DNA of 64,000 bases from Cyclobacteriaceae bacterium (GTDB taxonomy: Bacteria; Bacteroidota; Bacteroidia; Cytophagales; Cyclobacteriaceae). The stretch's first letter is position 1. Each line of letters starts with the position of its first letter. The stretch lies in the NCBI GenBank assembly GCA_013141055.1, contig JABFRS010000001.1, positions 992,001 through 1,056,000 on the forward strand, read 5' to 3'. Positions 36,562 to 45,474 of this stretch are shown here, in pieces. The position numbers and the translations under genes are program-made. Below the pieces are notes generated by a model. That model saw nothing but the letters and a program-made list of their open reading frames with translations. It searched no databases and was not told where the DNA came from.

Positions 36562-39021
36562 TCAGTTCTTACGTTCTTCAAAGAGATTAAAGATAATCGG
36601 ACGCTTAACTTTTTCCTTAAGCAAAGCAATTTTCAGGACCTCTTCCACAGTATTGACATAATGAAAAGTCAATCCTTTAAGATAATGGCTTTCAATCTCT
36701 TCAATGTCCTTTCGGTTCTTGGCACTCATCACAATATCCTTGATACCACTACGCTTCGCAGCAAGGATCTTTTCCTTGATACCTCCCACCGGAAGCACTT
36801 TTCCACGCAATGTTATCTCTCCCGTCATCGCTAATTTGGCTTTCACCTTCCGCTGGGTAAATATTGAAGCAAGTGATGTGAGCATAGTAATTCCTGCCGA
36901 CGGTCCGTCTTTAGGAACCGCTCCTGCCGGAACATGCACATGAAGATCGTATTGCTGAAATACCCGGTGATCAATATCCAGGGATTCAGCGTTTGATTTC
37001 AGGTAGGAAAGTGCTGCGATCGCTGATTCCTTCATCACATCTCCAAGCTGCCCCGATAGCGTAAGCTGTCCTTTTCCACGACTCAGGCTGGATTCAATAA
37101 AGAGAATATCCCCGCCTACCTGTGTCCAGGCCAGTCCGGTTACAACACCTGCAGTTTCATTGTCCTGATACAACTCTTCGTCAAAAACTTCCGGCCCAAG
37201 GATCTTCACAACATATGTTTCCTTGATCTCTTTCTCAGCTTTCTCTTCCATCGCTACCGCTTTGGCAACGCTTCGAACTACAGACCCTATCTTCCTTTCA
37301 AGATTTCGTACACCAGACTCTCTCGTGTAATGACTAATTATTTTTAACAACGCTTCCTTACTGAATTTAACATCTGTGGTTTTCAGTCCGTGTTCTTTCA
37401 ATTGCTTTGGAACAAGATGCTTTATTGCAATTTGAAGCTTCTCCTCTACCGTATATCCTGTTATCTCAATGATCTCCATTCGATCGCGCAAAGCAGGCTG
37501 GATGGTATCCAATGAATTTGCTGTGGCAATAAAAAGGACTTTTGAAAGATCGTATTCTACTTCCAGGTAATTGTCGTTGAATGAATTGTTTTGCTCCGGA
37601 TCCAGGACTTCCAGTAATGCTGACGATGGATCACCTCTGAAGTCGGTACGTATTTTATCGATCTCGTCCAGAACAAAGACAGGATTTGATGACTTGGCCT
37701 TTTTAATGTTTTGAATGATTTTTCCAGGCATAGCACCGATGTAAGTCTTGCGATGTCCCCGAACTTCCGCTTCATCATGAACTCCACCAAGAGATACGCG
37801 TATGTAATTTCGTTGCAATGATTTGGCGATTGATTTTCCAAGAGATGTTTTACCAACTCCGGGAGGTCCGTACAGACAAAGTATCGGGCCCTTCATATCC
37901 TGCTTCAATTTCAATACGGCGAGATACTCAAGAATACGTCCCTTTACTTTTTCAAGACCAAAATGATCTTTGTCCAGAATTTTTGAAGCACGCTTCAAAT
38001 CAAAATCATCCGTGGTGTATTCGTCCCAGGGCAGGTCGAGCATGAGCTCAACATAATTCATCGACACCGGAAACTCCGCAGCCTGAGGATTCATTCTGGT
38101 AAGCTTATCCAGTTCTTTTGTAAAATGATCCAGTGCTGCCTTGGGCCATTTTTTAGTTGCACCGCGCTTACGAAGCTTTTCAATTTCTTTATCAGGACCA
38201 TCATATCCCAATTCGTCCTGAAGCACTTTGATCTGCTGGCGAAGGAAATAATCTCTTTGTTGCTGATCGATATCTGTATGAACTTTCTTATGAATCTCGT
38301 TCTTGATCTCCAGCATCTGGATCTCTTTCAACATAAACTGCAGCAACAGCGTCCCACGATCGATGATGTTTGCAGTCTCAAGTATCTTTTGCTTTTCAGT
38401 AACCTCTACATTGAGATTAGAGGAGAGAAAGTGAATCAGAAAAGATGTGCTCTGTATATTATCTAGCGCTACCTGAGCCTCCTGAGGAATCTCAGGGTTG
38501 AGGCGAAGGACTTTTGATGCTGCATCTTTCAATGATTGAACAAGCGCCTTTACCTCTTTGCTATCGAGATTTAATTTTGGCTCGATCAACAGATCAACGT
38601 GTGCTGTGATATGAGGATCTTCCTGAACAAACTCTTTAACAGAGAAACGGTTCTTACCTTGAATAATGATAGTTGTATTGCCATCGGGCAACACAATCAT
38701 CTTAATAATCCTTGCTACCGTTCCGAAGCGATAAATATCTTCAATAGCAGGCTCTTCCATCTGCTTATTTTTCTGAGCAATGACTCCAACAATACGATTG
38801 CCCTGATAAGCTTTTTTGATTAGCCGTATAGATTTCTGACGCGTGACAGTGATTGGTATAACAACGCCGGGAAAAAGGACGGTGTTTTTTATTGGGAGGA
38901 TAGGCAGTTCTTCTGGAAGGTCTTCGGGCTTTAGGTCAGACTCCTGTTCAGGATTAATCAACTGCACCAGTTCTTCTGAGTCTTCCTGCACGTTTGGGGT
39001 AATTTCGAGGGATTTAAACAT
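36562..39021 (-). CDS. lon: ATP-dependent protease Lon
   Basis: Lon degrades misfolded and regulatory proteins in the cytoplasm. Its order is an N-terminal LON domain (residues about 35-240, LPILPIKNTVLFPGVVIPI), a coiled-coil linker, an AAA+ domain with GPPGVGKTSLGKSIA and the Walker B FVLDEIDKI, and a C-terminal Ser-Lys peptidase. The serine is in KDGPSAGITM and the lysine in GIKEKILAA. Length 819. It is divergent from the PorE-like gene and leads the lon-hslU unit. Confidence 0.98.
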   Translation of the reverse strand: MFKSLEITPNVQEDSEELVQLINPEQESDLKPEDLPEELPILPIKNTVLFPGVVIPITVTRQKSIRLIKKAYQGNRIVGVIAQKNKQMEEPAIEDIYRFGTVARIIKMIVLPDGNTTIIIQGKNRFSVKEFVQEDPHITAHVDLLIEPKLNLDSKEVKALVQSLKDAASKVLRLNPEIPQEAQVALDNIQSTSFLIHFLSSNLNVEVTEKQKILETANIIDRGTLLLQFMLKEIQMLEIKNEIHKKVHTDIDQQQRDYFLRQQIKVLQDELGYDGPDKEIEKLRKRGATKKWPKAALDHFTKELDKLTRMNPQAAEFPVSMNYVELMLDLPWDEYTTDDFDLKRASKILDKDHFGLEKVKGRILEYLAVLKLKQDMKGPILCLYGPPGVGKTSLGKSIAKSLQRNYIRVSLGGVHDEAEVRGHRKTYIGAMPGKIIQNIKKAKSSNPVFVLDEIDKIRTDFRGDPSSALLEVLDPEQNNSFNDNYLEVEYDLSKVLFIATANSLDTIQPALRDRMEIIEITGYTVEEKLQIAIKHLVPKQLKEHGLKTTDVKFSKEALLKIISHYTRESGVRNLERKIGSVVRSVAKAVAMEEKAEKEIKETYVVKILGPEVFDEELYQDNETAGVVTGLAWTQVGGDILFIESSLSRGKGQLTLSGQLGDVMKESAIAALSYLKSNAESLDIDHRVFQQYDLHVHVPAGAVPKDGPSAGITMLTSLASIFTQRKVKAKLAMTGEITLRGKVLPVGGIKEKILAAKRSGIKDIVMSAKNRKDIEEIESHYLKGLTFHYVNTVEEVLKIALLKEKVKRPIIFNLFEERKN

Positions 39022-39175
39022 GTTATAAATGCCAATATGACACAGAAAAACTGTGCCGTTCGTTATAAATCAATTGCTCTCAATATGGTCAATACAAGTG
39101 CCAAAGCGTTGTTTATCAGTCAAAATTATTTCAACTTTCGGTAATACGGTGGTGAATTCAATTTTTTTCCAACCT

Positions 39176-41134
39176 GTGAAAGCCCATTTTTTCATACTAA
39201 TTACCCTTCTTTCAACAGTTTTTGCGCAGAATACCCATGCACAAAAGCAAAAGAAAAAATTCAAACAGGGAGCCACAATACAACTAAACGACTCCGTTAC
39301 CTCTTTCAGTCAGTCTGACATATTCGCATTTCAGAACGTAAACAAGGTTTCCTTCTACTATGATGGGGCAAAAATTAAAAAGCTTCAGGAGCTGAAGGCA
39401 GAAGGACCTACTCAGAAATACTACGACAACTTAAAAAGCTACGTCAGGAATTTTGGAATGCAAAACTTCCATGAAAATACCGCCATGCTTTGGGAGCTGG
39501 CAAAACTTTCAAAACAATTCGGTCAACCTGGAGAATCCATTCTGCTTTATAAGTTGATTTTGAAACACCATCGCCAGGGACTTAATATTCAGGATGTGTA
39601 TCGCGAGTATGATTCTCTTGAACGTGATAAGAAAAAATATTATGTGCCACTTGAATACTACTATCAGTTGGTTGATTACCGAAAAGAAATTGATACACTT
39701 CATCCTCCTCATTCTGTTCTTGTGAACATGGGTGATGATCTCAATTCAAAAAAAGAAGACTACGGTCCTACTATCGGCAATGTTGACAACCTCATACTTT
39801 TCACTTCGAAAAGGAACAAACATCAGCAGGGAGAAAGGAGTTACGATGAGGATTTATTTTTCAGCACACGCATGGATGGCTATTGGGGTCCGGCGAAAGA
39901 ATTTAAACTGATCAACACAAGTTATAATGAGGGTTCAGCCTGCCTGAGTCATGATGGCAAGTACATGGTATTCTCACGTTGCAATACGCCTGAGTCATCC
40001 GGCAACTGTGATTTATACAGCGCGGAAGTCAAGAATGATTCTGTCTGGACCAATATCAAAAACATGGGGCCTGATATTAACAGCAGCGGATGGGATTCCC
40101 ATCCTTCCTTAACACATCAGGGTGATACACTTTACTTCGCCTCAAATCGCGTTGGGAGCTTTGGACTTTCGGACATCTATTTTTCTGTGAAAGACAAAAA
40201 AGGAATCTGGGGCAAGGCACAGAATGCCGGACCGGTCATTAATACGGTCAACAGTGAGGTAAGTCCTTTCTTTCACCACACATTCAATGTTCTTTACTTC
40301 AGTTCGAATGGACATCCCCTCAACTTCGGAGACTTTGATATTTATAAAACGACGCGTCATAAGAATGTATGGAGCGAGCCTAAGAACATTGGACCACTTG
40401 TGAATGGTGCCGGTAGTGAATATTACTTCACCATTGATTCAAAATCAAAAGATCTTTACTACGCACGATCAGAAGAGGAAGACAAAAAGAACCTTGATCT
40501 TTTTTCGTTTTCTGTTCCCATGGAAGCACAGCCGGAAGCCGTCACACAATTGAAGGGAACTTTAAAAAGCAATGAAGGCAAACCCATGAAGGGAATTGTG
40601 TCTGTCATTGACCTGGATAATAATGTTGAGGTTTCCCCCAAATTTCTCCGTGAAGATGGATCCTTTGATTTCAGTCTTATCAATAAAAGAAATTATCTGC
40701 TGATCATTCAGGGGGACGAATTCTTCAGGATTGAAGAAATATTTTTTCTGAATGGCGATATGGAAATTAATAAAGTCGCGGAGCCAATTGAGAGCAAAAT
40801 TGCTTTTGAGTCATTGGAATTTGAAAATGGCAAAGCAAATATTCTTGAGGCGATGCATTCTGATCTCAATAAGATCGCCAATTTCCTGATCGATCATCCG
40901 AAATTGAGATTAAGCATTTCAGGCCATACGGATTCAGACGGGAAGGAAGATTCGAACTTGAAACTCTCGCAGGCAAGAGCCGATGCAATAAAAAAATACC
41001 TGGTCGATGAATTTAAAATCGATGGAGTAAGAATTGTAGCGATTGGGTATGGAAGTGCAAAACCTATTACGCAGGAAATCACAAGCGATCACAAGCAGCT
41101 GAATCGAAGGGTTGAATTTGAGATCTTTAATTAA
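39176..41134 (+). CDS. PorE-like protein: PD40 propeller plus OmpA peptidoglycan-binding domain
   Basis: The domain order is a signal peptide (MKAHFFILITLLSTVFAQ), a helical TPR-like region to about residue 180, PD40/WD40-like propeller blades (GSACLSHDGKYMVFSRC, DTLYFASNRVGSFGLSDIYF, NVLYFSSNGHPLNFGDFDIY), a carboxypeptidase-regulatory-like beta domain near 465-535, and an OmpA C-terminal domain (LRLSISGHTDSDGKEDSNLK). This order matches PorE of the type IX secretion system, which tethers the machine to peptidoglycan. Unlike PorE no lipobox is evident. The GTG at 39176 is chosen because it starts the signal peptide; earlier starts add 41 residues unlike a signal. Confidence 0.85.
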   Translation: MKAHFFILITLLSTVFAQNTHAQKQKKKFKQGATIQLNDSVTSFSQSDIFAFQNVNKVSFYYDGAKIKKLQELKAEGPTQKYYDNLKSYVRNFGMQNFHENTAMLWELAKLSKQFGQPGESILLYKLILKHHRQGLNIQDVYREYDSLERDKKKYYVPLEYYYQLVDYRKEIDTLHPPHSVLVNMGDDLNSKKEDYGPTIGNVDNLILFTSKRNKHQQGERSYDEDLFFSTRMDGYWGPAKEFKLINTSYNEGSACLSHDGKYMVFSRCNTPESSGNCDLYSAEVKNDSVWTNIKNMGPDINSSGWDSHPSLTHQGDTLYFASNRVGSFGLSDIYFSVKDKKGIWGKAQNAGPVINTVNSEVSPFFHHTFNVLYFSSNGHPLNFGDFDIYKTTRHKNVWSEPKNIGPLVNGAGSEYYFTIDSKSKDLYYARSEEEDKKNLDLFSFSVPMEAQPEAVTQLKGTLKSNEGKPMKGIVSVIDLDNNVEVSPKFLREDGSFDFSLINKRNYLLIIQGDEFFRIEEIFFLNGDMEINKVAEPIESKIAFESLEFENGKANILEAMHSDLNKIANFLIDHPKLRLSISGHTDSDGKEDSNLKLSQARADAIKKYLVDEFKIDGVRIVAIGYGSAKPITQEITSDHKQLNRRVEFEIFN

Positions 41135-41157
41135 GAAGAAAGATAAGTTCCAAAAGA

Positions 41158-41200
41158 AAAAGACCTTTTGCTCTGAATGATGTAGAGCAAAAGGTCTTTC
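41158..41200. terminator. Bidirectional terminator between the PorE-like gene and rseP
   Basis: Perfect arms AGACCTTTTGCTCT (41161-41174) and AGAGCAAAAGGTCT (41184-41197) enclose a 9-base loop, with A and T runs on the outside. It can stop both convergent transcripts. Confidence 0.92.
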
Positions 41201-41219
41201 TGTTTTATAAGCGTTTAGA

Positions 41220-42650
41220 TTATTGGAAGAATTTGGCAATGTCGTTATAGAACACAAACACCATGAGCACCAGAAGCATTGCCATACCGATCTTCAGGGC
41301 AGTTTCAAAAACTTTTTCACTTGGCTCACGGCCACTGATCATTTCATAGAGAAGGAATACAACATATCCACCGTCTAATCCCGGAATTGGCAATAGATTC
41401 ATAAATGCCAAAACCATAGAAAGAATACCCGTCATTCTCCAGAAGCGTTCCCAATCCCATTCAGAACCAAAAGCCTGGGCCATTCCAATCGGACCAGAAA
41501 GTGATTTACTAAATGAAAGTTCTCCAGTACCGATCTTCTTAAATGCCTTTAACTGTGTAAAGATGATACCAAATGCACGTTGAGTTCCCAATACAATCGA
41601 TTCTCCAAAGCTGTATTTAATATAAGCAAGATCATTTTTATCAAGAACTTTTGCCGAGAACCCAATCATTGGTTGATTCTTGAATGGCTCGCTGAAAGCG
41701 AGTATCTCTTCTCCCCGCTTGATCTTAAATGAAAGAGTATCAAGCTTTCCGCTTCTGACAAACTTATCAATCTGATCCTTGTAGACTACAGGCTGACCCT
41801 GAACTTCAATAAATTGATCACCCGCTTGCAAGCCAGTCTTTTTGGCAACACTGGGAACCATAAATTTGTGCTTGATCGTATCGATCTTGTCACCTTTCAT
41901 TTTCAACTCCAACTCTTCAATTTCAACCTCCGCCGCTACCGTTCCAACGACTGCTGGAATACGGGGTGCAATAAATGTTGCTGCCGCAGCCTTGCTGTTA
42001 AAGTTTTCGATAAAGTTTCCGGGAATATCAATTCTGACTTCCTGTCCATCACGATCGACTGTGAAATAGGATGATTCTGTTAATAACACATCAGGCTTAA
42101 TGATGTCCTGAAAATCCTTGTAGTCTTTGCCATTGATCTTAACGATCTTATCACCTGTCTTTAAGCCAATCTGTTCGCCTAATTCAAGAGCCTGAATCCC
42201 TCCGTGGTTGTTGATGTAATCCTTCGGGATATAAGTGTCACCAAGGGCATAGGTAAGTCCGATAAAAATAGCGACACCAACAATTACATTGACAATGATA
42301 CCACCCAACATGACAATCAATCGTTGCCATGGTTTCTTTGCACGGAACTCCCAATCCTGAGGCGCGGCTTTCATGGCCTCTTTATCCATGCTCTCATCAA
42401 CCATCCCAGCAATCTTGACATAACCACCAAGCGGGAACCACCCGATACCATATTCAGTATCACCTTTCTTAAGCTTGAAGAGTGAGAAGTTCATGACGTT
42501 AGCCATGGGGAATAAAAAGTCGAAGAAGAGATAAAACTTTTCAACTTTGATTCCAAAAGTCCGGGCCGTGATAAAATGCCCCCATTCGTGAACAACAATT
42601 AATATTGAGAGGCTCAACAGAAGTTGGGCCGTCATGATCATTCCCTCCAT
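41220..42650 (-). CDS. rseP: RseP-type site-2 intramembrane zinc protease
   Basis: RseP cleaves membrane-embedded anti-sigma factors and signal-peptide remnants. The zinc motif HEWGH is at residues 21-25 and the third ligand motif is GLDGGYVVF near residue 435. Two PDZ-like regions lie between (GIQALELGEQIGLKTGDKIV and PSVAKKTGLQAGDQFIEVQG). Three or four membrane helices. The start could be any of three ATGs within 15 bases. It follows dxr by 31 bp, a common pairing in Bacteroidota. Confidence 0.96.
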   Translation of the reverse strand: MEGMIMTAQLLLSLSILIVVHEWGHFITARTFGIKVEKFYLFFDFLFPMANVMNFSLFKLKKGDTEYGIGWFPLGGYVKIAGMVDESMDKEAMKAAPQDWEFRAKKPWQRLIVMLGGIIVNVIVGVAIFIGLTYALGDTYIPKDYINNHGGIQALELGEQIGLKTGDKIVKINGKDYKDFQDIIKPDVLLTESSYFTVDRDGQEVRIDIPGNFIENFNSKAAAATFIAPRIPAVVGTVAAEVEIEELELKMKGDKIDTIKHKFMVPSVAKKTGLQAGDQFIEVQGQPVVYKDQIDKFVRSGKLDTLSFKIKRGEEILAFSEPFKNQPMIGFSAKVLDKNDLAYIKYSFGESIVLGTQRAFGIIFTQLKAFKKIGTGELSFSKSLSGPIGMAQAFGSEWDWERFWRMTGILSMVLAFMNLLPIPGLDGGYVVFLLYEMISGREPSEKVFETALKIGMAMLLVLMVFVFYNDIAKFFQ

Positions 42651-42681
42651 GCTTTAGCTATTGATTTTTAAACGTTGCACT

Positions 42682-43848
42682 TTACTTTATAAATTCATTC
42701 GCCCTGATCCTGGTCAATTTATCCGTTTCCATGTAATCTTCCAGGCGCGGATCAGGGATATAATCTGATTTTATCAAACATTGTTCCACTAAATCCGACA
42801 TTTCTAAAAATCCAATTCGTTCTTTTAGAAATTCTGCCACTGCCACCTCATTTGCTGCATTCAGCACGCAAGGCATGTTTCCACCACGTTCCAGGGCCTT
42901 AAACGCGAGCGCAAGATTACGAAAAGTTTCTGTATCAGGCTTTTCAAAGGTAAGGGATGAATAATTCGCAAAATCGAACCTTGGAAAATCAGATTTCAAC
43001 CTCAAAGGATAAGATAAAGCAAACTGAATCGGTAAACGCATATCCGGCAAACCGAGTTGTGCCTTGATAGAGCTGTCTTCGAATTGCACAAGAGAATGTA
43101 CAATGGATTGAGGGTGAACCACCACCTCCACCTGTTCCGGCTTAAGTCCAAAAAGCCATTTTGCTTCAATCACCTCCAGACCTTTGTTCATCAGCGAAGC
43201 TGAATCAATTGTCACTTTGGAACCCATCGTCCAATTAGGATGCTTTAATGCCTGAGCCAGTGTGACTTTTGATAGATCATTCTTTTTCTTTCCACGAAAC
43301 GGTCCACCGGATGCTGTGAGAATAATTTTTTCAATGCGATTATGAAACTCTCCCACGATACACTGAAAGATTGCAGAGTGTTCTGAATCAACCGGAAGAA
43401 TATTGACACCTTTTTCACGGGCCATTCTGGTAACAAGTTCTCCGGCAACCACAAGTGTTTCTTTATTTGCAAGTGCAAGGGTCTTTCCCGCTTCAATAGC
43501 TTTGATAGTGGGCTTTAATCCCGAGTATCCTACCAGGGCGGTAAGGACAACATCAATAGAACTCATTTCAACAACAGATGAGAGAGCACTTTCTCCAGCA
43601 TAAACTTTTATGTCCTCGCTCTTCAGCGCCTGCTTCACTGTTTCGTAATGATCTTCATTAACGATGACAACAGCGTTCGGCTTGAATTTCTTTGCTTGTT
43701 CAATGAGAAGTCCGGCATTATTCTGCGCCGTCAACACCTCCACCTCAAAAAAATCAGGATGCGACTCAATTACTTCAAGAGTTTGTTTACCGATTGAGCC
43801 GGTGGAGCCGAGGATGGCAATGCGCTTTTTTATTGGTTCAGGGATCAA
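42682..43848 (-). CDS. dxr: 1-deoxy-D-xylulose 5-phosphate reductoisomerase
   Basis: Dxr converts DXP to MEP with NADPH, the second step of the isoprenoid pathway. NADPH motif: RIAILGSTGSIGKQTLEVIES. Substrate and metal residues lie in ALANKETLVVAGELV and LPVDSEHSAIFQC, and GGPFR and HPNWTMGSKVTIDSASLMNKGLEVIEA are also diagnostic. Length 388. It lies between the GH3 gene (29 bp) and rseP, all on the minus strand. Confidence 0.98.
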   Translation of the reverse strand: MIPEPIKKRIAILGSTGSIGKQTLEVIESHPDFFEVEVLTAQNNAGLLIEQAKKFKPNAVVIVNEDHYETVKQALKSEDIKVYAGESALSSVVEMSSIDVVLTALVGYSGLKPTIKAIEAGKTLALANKETLVVAGELVTRMAREKGVNILPVDSEHSAIFQCIVGEFHNRIEKIILTASGGPFRGKKKNDLSKVTLAQALKHPNWTMGSKVTIDSASLMNKGLEVIEAKWLFGLKPEQVEVVVHPQSIVHSLVQFEDSSIKAQLGLPDMRLPIQFALSYPLRLKSDFPRFDFANYSSLTFEKPDTETFRNLALAFKALERGGNMPCVLNAANEVAVAEFLKERIGFLEMSDLVEQCLIKSDYIPDPRLEDYMETDKLTRIRANEFIK

Positions 43849-43877
43849 GATTCAGATTCTAAGGTTGGGTAATTCTT

Positions 43878-45374
43878 TCAGGCCTTCATTCTTCCTAACT
43901 CATCCGCAATCTTCCTGTCATTTGCCAATCTAGGCACTTTATTCTGACCGCCAAGCTTGCCCTGTGATTTCATATAGTCAATGAATGCATTTTTCTTCAA
44001 TGAGTTGATCTTTAAGACACTCAAAATACTGCCCCGAATCAGGTCGTCATAATAAACATTCAACTCCCTCAGTTTGTTATCCAACTCCTGAACAAAAGCA
44101 TTCATGTTATTCGGAGTCTTCGCAAACTCTATCAGCCACTCATGATGTGGCAATCCTTCTGAAGGCGTTACCTGTGGCGCAACAGTAAACTCTACTAATT
44201 CAACTTCCGGAAATTTCTGCATGGCAAACTTCATAGCCTTCTCCACTTCCTCGCCAATCACATGCTCGCCAAATGCGGAGATAAAATGCTTGATACGACC
44301 CGACACCACCACACGATAAGGATCTTTAGAAACAAATTTCACAGTGTCTCCAATGGAATATCCCCAAAGACCAGCATTGTTATTTATAATGATCGCATAG
44401 TTTTTTCCGAGTTCCACCTCCCCAATTGATAACCGTGTTGGATTCTCTGAAAAATATTCTTCGGTTGGAATAAACTCGTAGAAGATCCCGCAGTTTAGCA
44501 ACAGCAACATTCCTTCATGCTTCTGCGAATCCTGATATGCCATAAAGCCTTCTGATGCCGGAAATAATTCTATTGAATCAATTTCCTTTCCGATAGATTC
44601 GATCAACTTCGCTTTATACGGCCCAAAGTTGACGCCCCCATAAACAAACATTGAAAAATTAGGAAAAACATCTTTGATCTTCTTTCCCGTCCGAGCCTGA
44701 ATGCGATCAAAATACATTTGTACCCACGGTGGTATACCAGAGATCAGCGTCATGTCTGAAGTAATAGTCTCATCGATGATCCTCTCAAGCTTCTCCTCCC
44801 AGTCTTCTATAATATTTGTCGCATAACTCGGTTTCTGATTGCTTCTTAAATAGGCCGGCACATGATGATTCGCGATGCCTGATAACCTACCTGTCTTTAT
44901 ACCCGCTGTTTCATGCAACTCAGGACTTCCGGAAAGAAAAATCAGATTCCCATCAACAAAAGATGCCTTACCAGTCTCATGAATATAACTTAACAAGGCA
45001 TTGCGAGCGCCATCAATATGATTTGATATCGATTCCTTCGTGATAGGGATGTATTTCGTTCCGGATGTTGTTCCGGACGTCTTTGCAAAATAAATAGGTT
45101 TGCCTTTCCAAAGAACGTCAGACTTTCCTTCCAGAACTTTTTCCAGGTAAGGTCTGAGCGCTTCATAATCGCGAATCGGAACCTGCTTTTTAAAATCAGC
45201 ATGTGATTTGATATCAGAGAAGCCATGATCCTTGCCAAACAGCGTCTCCCTGCCTCCATTAATCAGGTCCTGAAGCACTTGCTCCTGATAAAAGTCGGGT
45301 CTGGAGGACCACTCTTTGGTCTTCCCTGCTATGTAGGCTGCAAATGGCTTAGCTAATACCGACCGAAATCCCAT
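43878..45374 (-). CDS. GH3-family acyl-amide synthetase
   Basis: A 498-residue protein of the GH3 superfamily, adenylating enzymes that join carboxylic acids to amino acids. The ATP-binding segments are YFAKTSGTTSGTKYIPIT (about residues 92-109), the hinge-like GYSIGDTVKF, and SGRIKHFISAFGEHVIGEEVEKAM. Plant GH3 enzymes conjugate auxin or jasmonate. The bacterial role is not established, and this protein's acid and amino-acid partners are unknown. It leads the GH3-dxr-rseP operon, with its start 100 bp from the HtrA start on the other strand. Confidence 0.9.
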   Translation of the reverse strand: MGFRSVLAKPFAAYIAGKTKEWSSRPDFYQEQVLQDLINGGRETLFGKDHGFSDIKSHADFKKQVPIRDYEALRPYLEKVLEGKSDVLWKGKPIYFAKTSGTTSGTKYIPITKESISNHIDGARNALLSYIHETGKASFVDGNLIFLSGSPELHETAGIKTGRLSGIANHHVPAYLRSNQKPSYATNIIEDWEEKLERIIDETITSDMTLISGIPPWVQMYFDRIQARTGKKIKDVFPNFSMFVYGGVNFGPYKAKLIESIGKEIDSIELFPASEGFMAYQDSQKHEGMLLLLNCGIFYEFIPTEEYFSENPTRLSIGEVELGKNYAIIINNNAGLWGYSIGDTVKFVSKDPYRVVVSGRIKHFISAFGEHVIGEEVEKAMKFAMQKFPEVELVEFTVAPQVTPSEGLPHHEWLIEFAKTPNNMNAFVQELDNKLRELNVYYDDLIRGSILSVLKINSLKKNAFIDYMKSQGKLGGQNKVPRLANDRKIADELGRMKA

Positions 45375-45438
45375 TATTTAATAGATTAAGGGTACAAAGG
45401 TGTGTACCAATCCCAACTTAATAAAATCGTGATCGTTT

Positions 45439-45446
45439 TATATTTG
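45439..45446 (+). promoter_or_regulatory. -7 box of the HtrA gene
   Basis: TATATTTG fits TAnnTTTG exactly and lies 28 bases before the chosen ATG. No clear -33 TTG at the ideal spacing. The box supports the ATG rather than the TTG at 45457, which would fall next to the transcription start. Confidence 0.45.
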
Positions 45447-45474
45447 TATATCAATTTTGACAGTTATTAAGACT

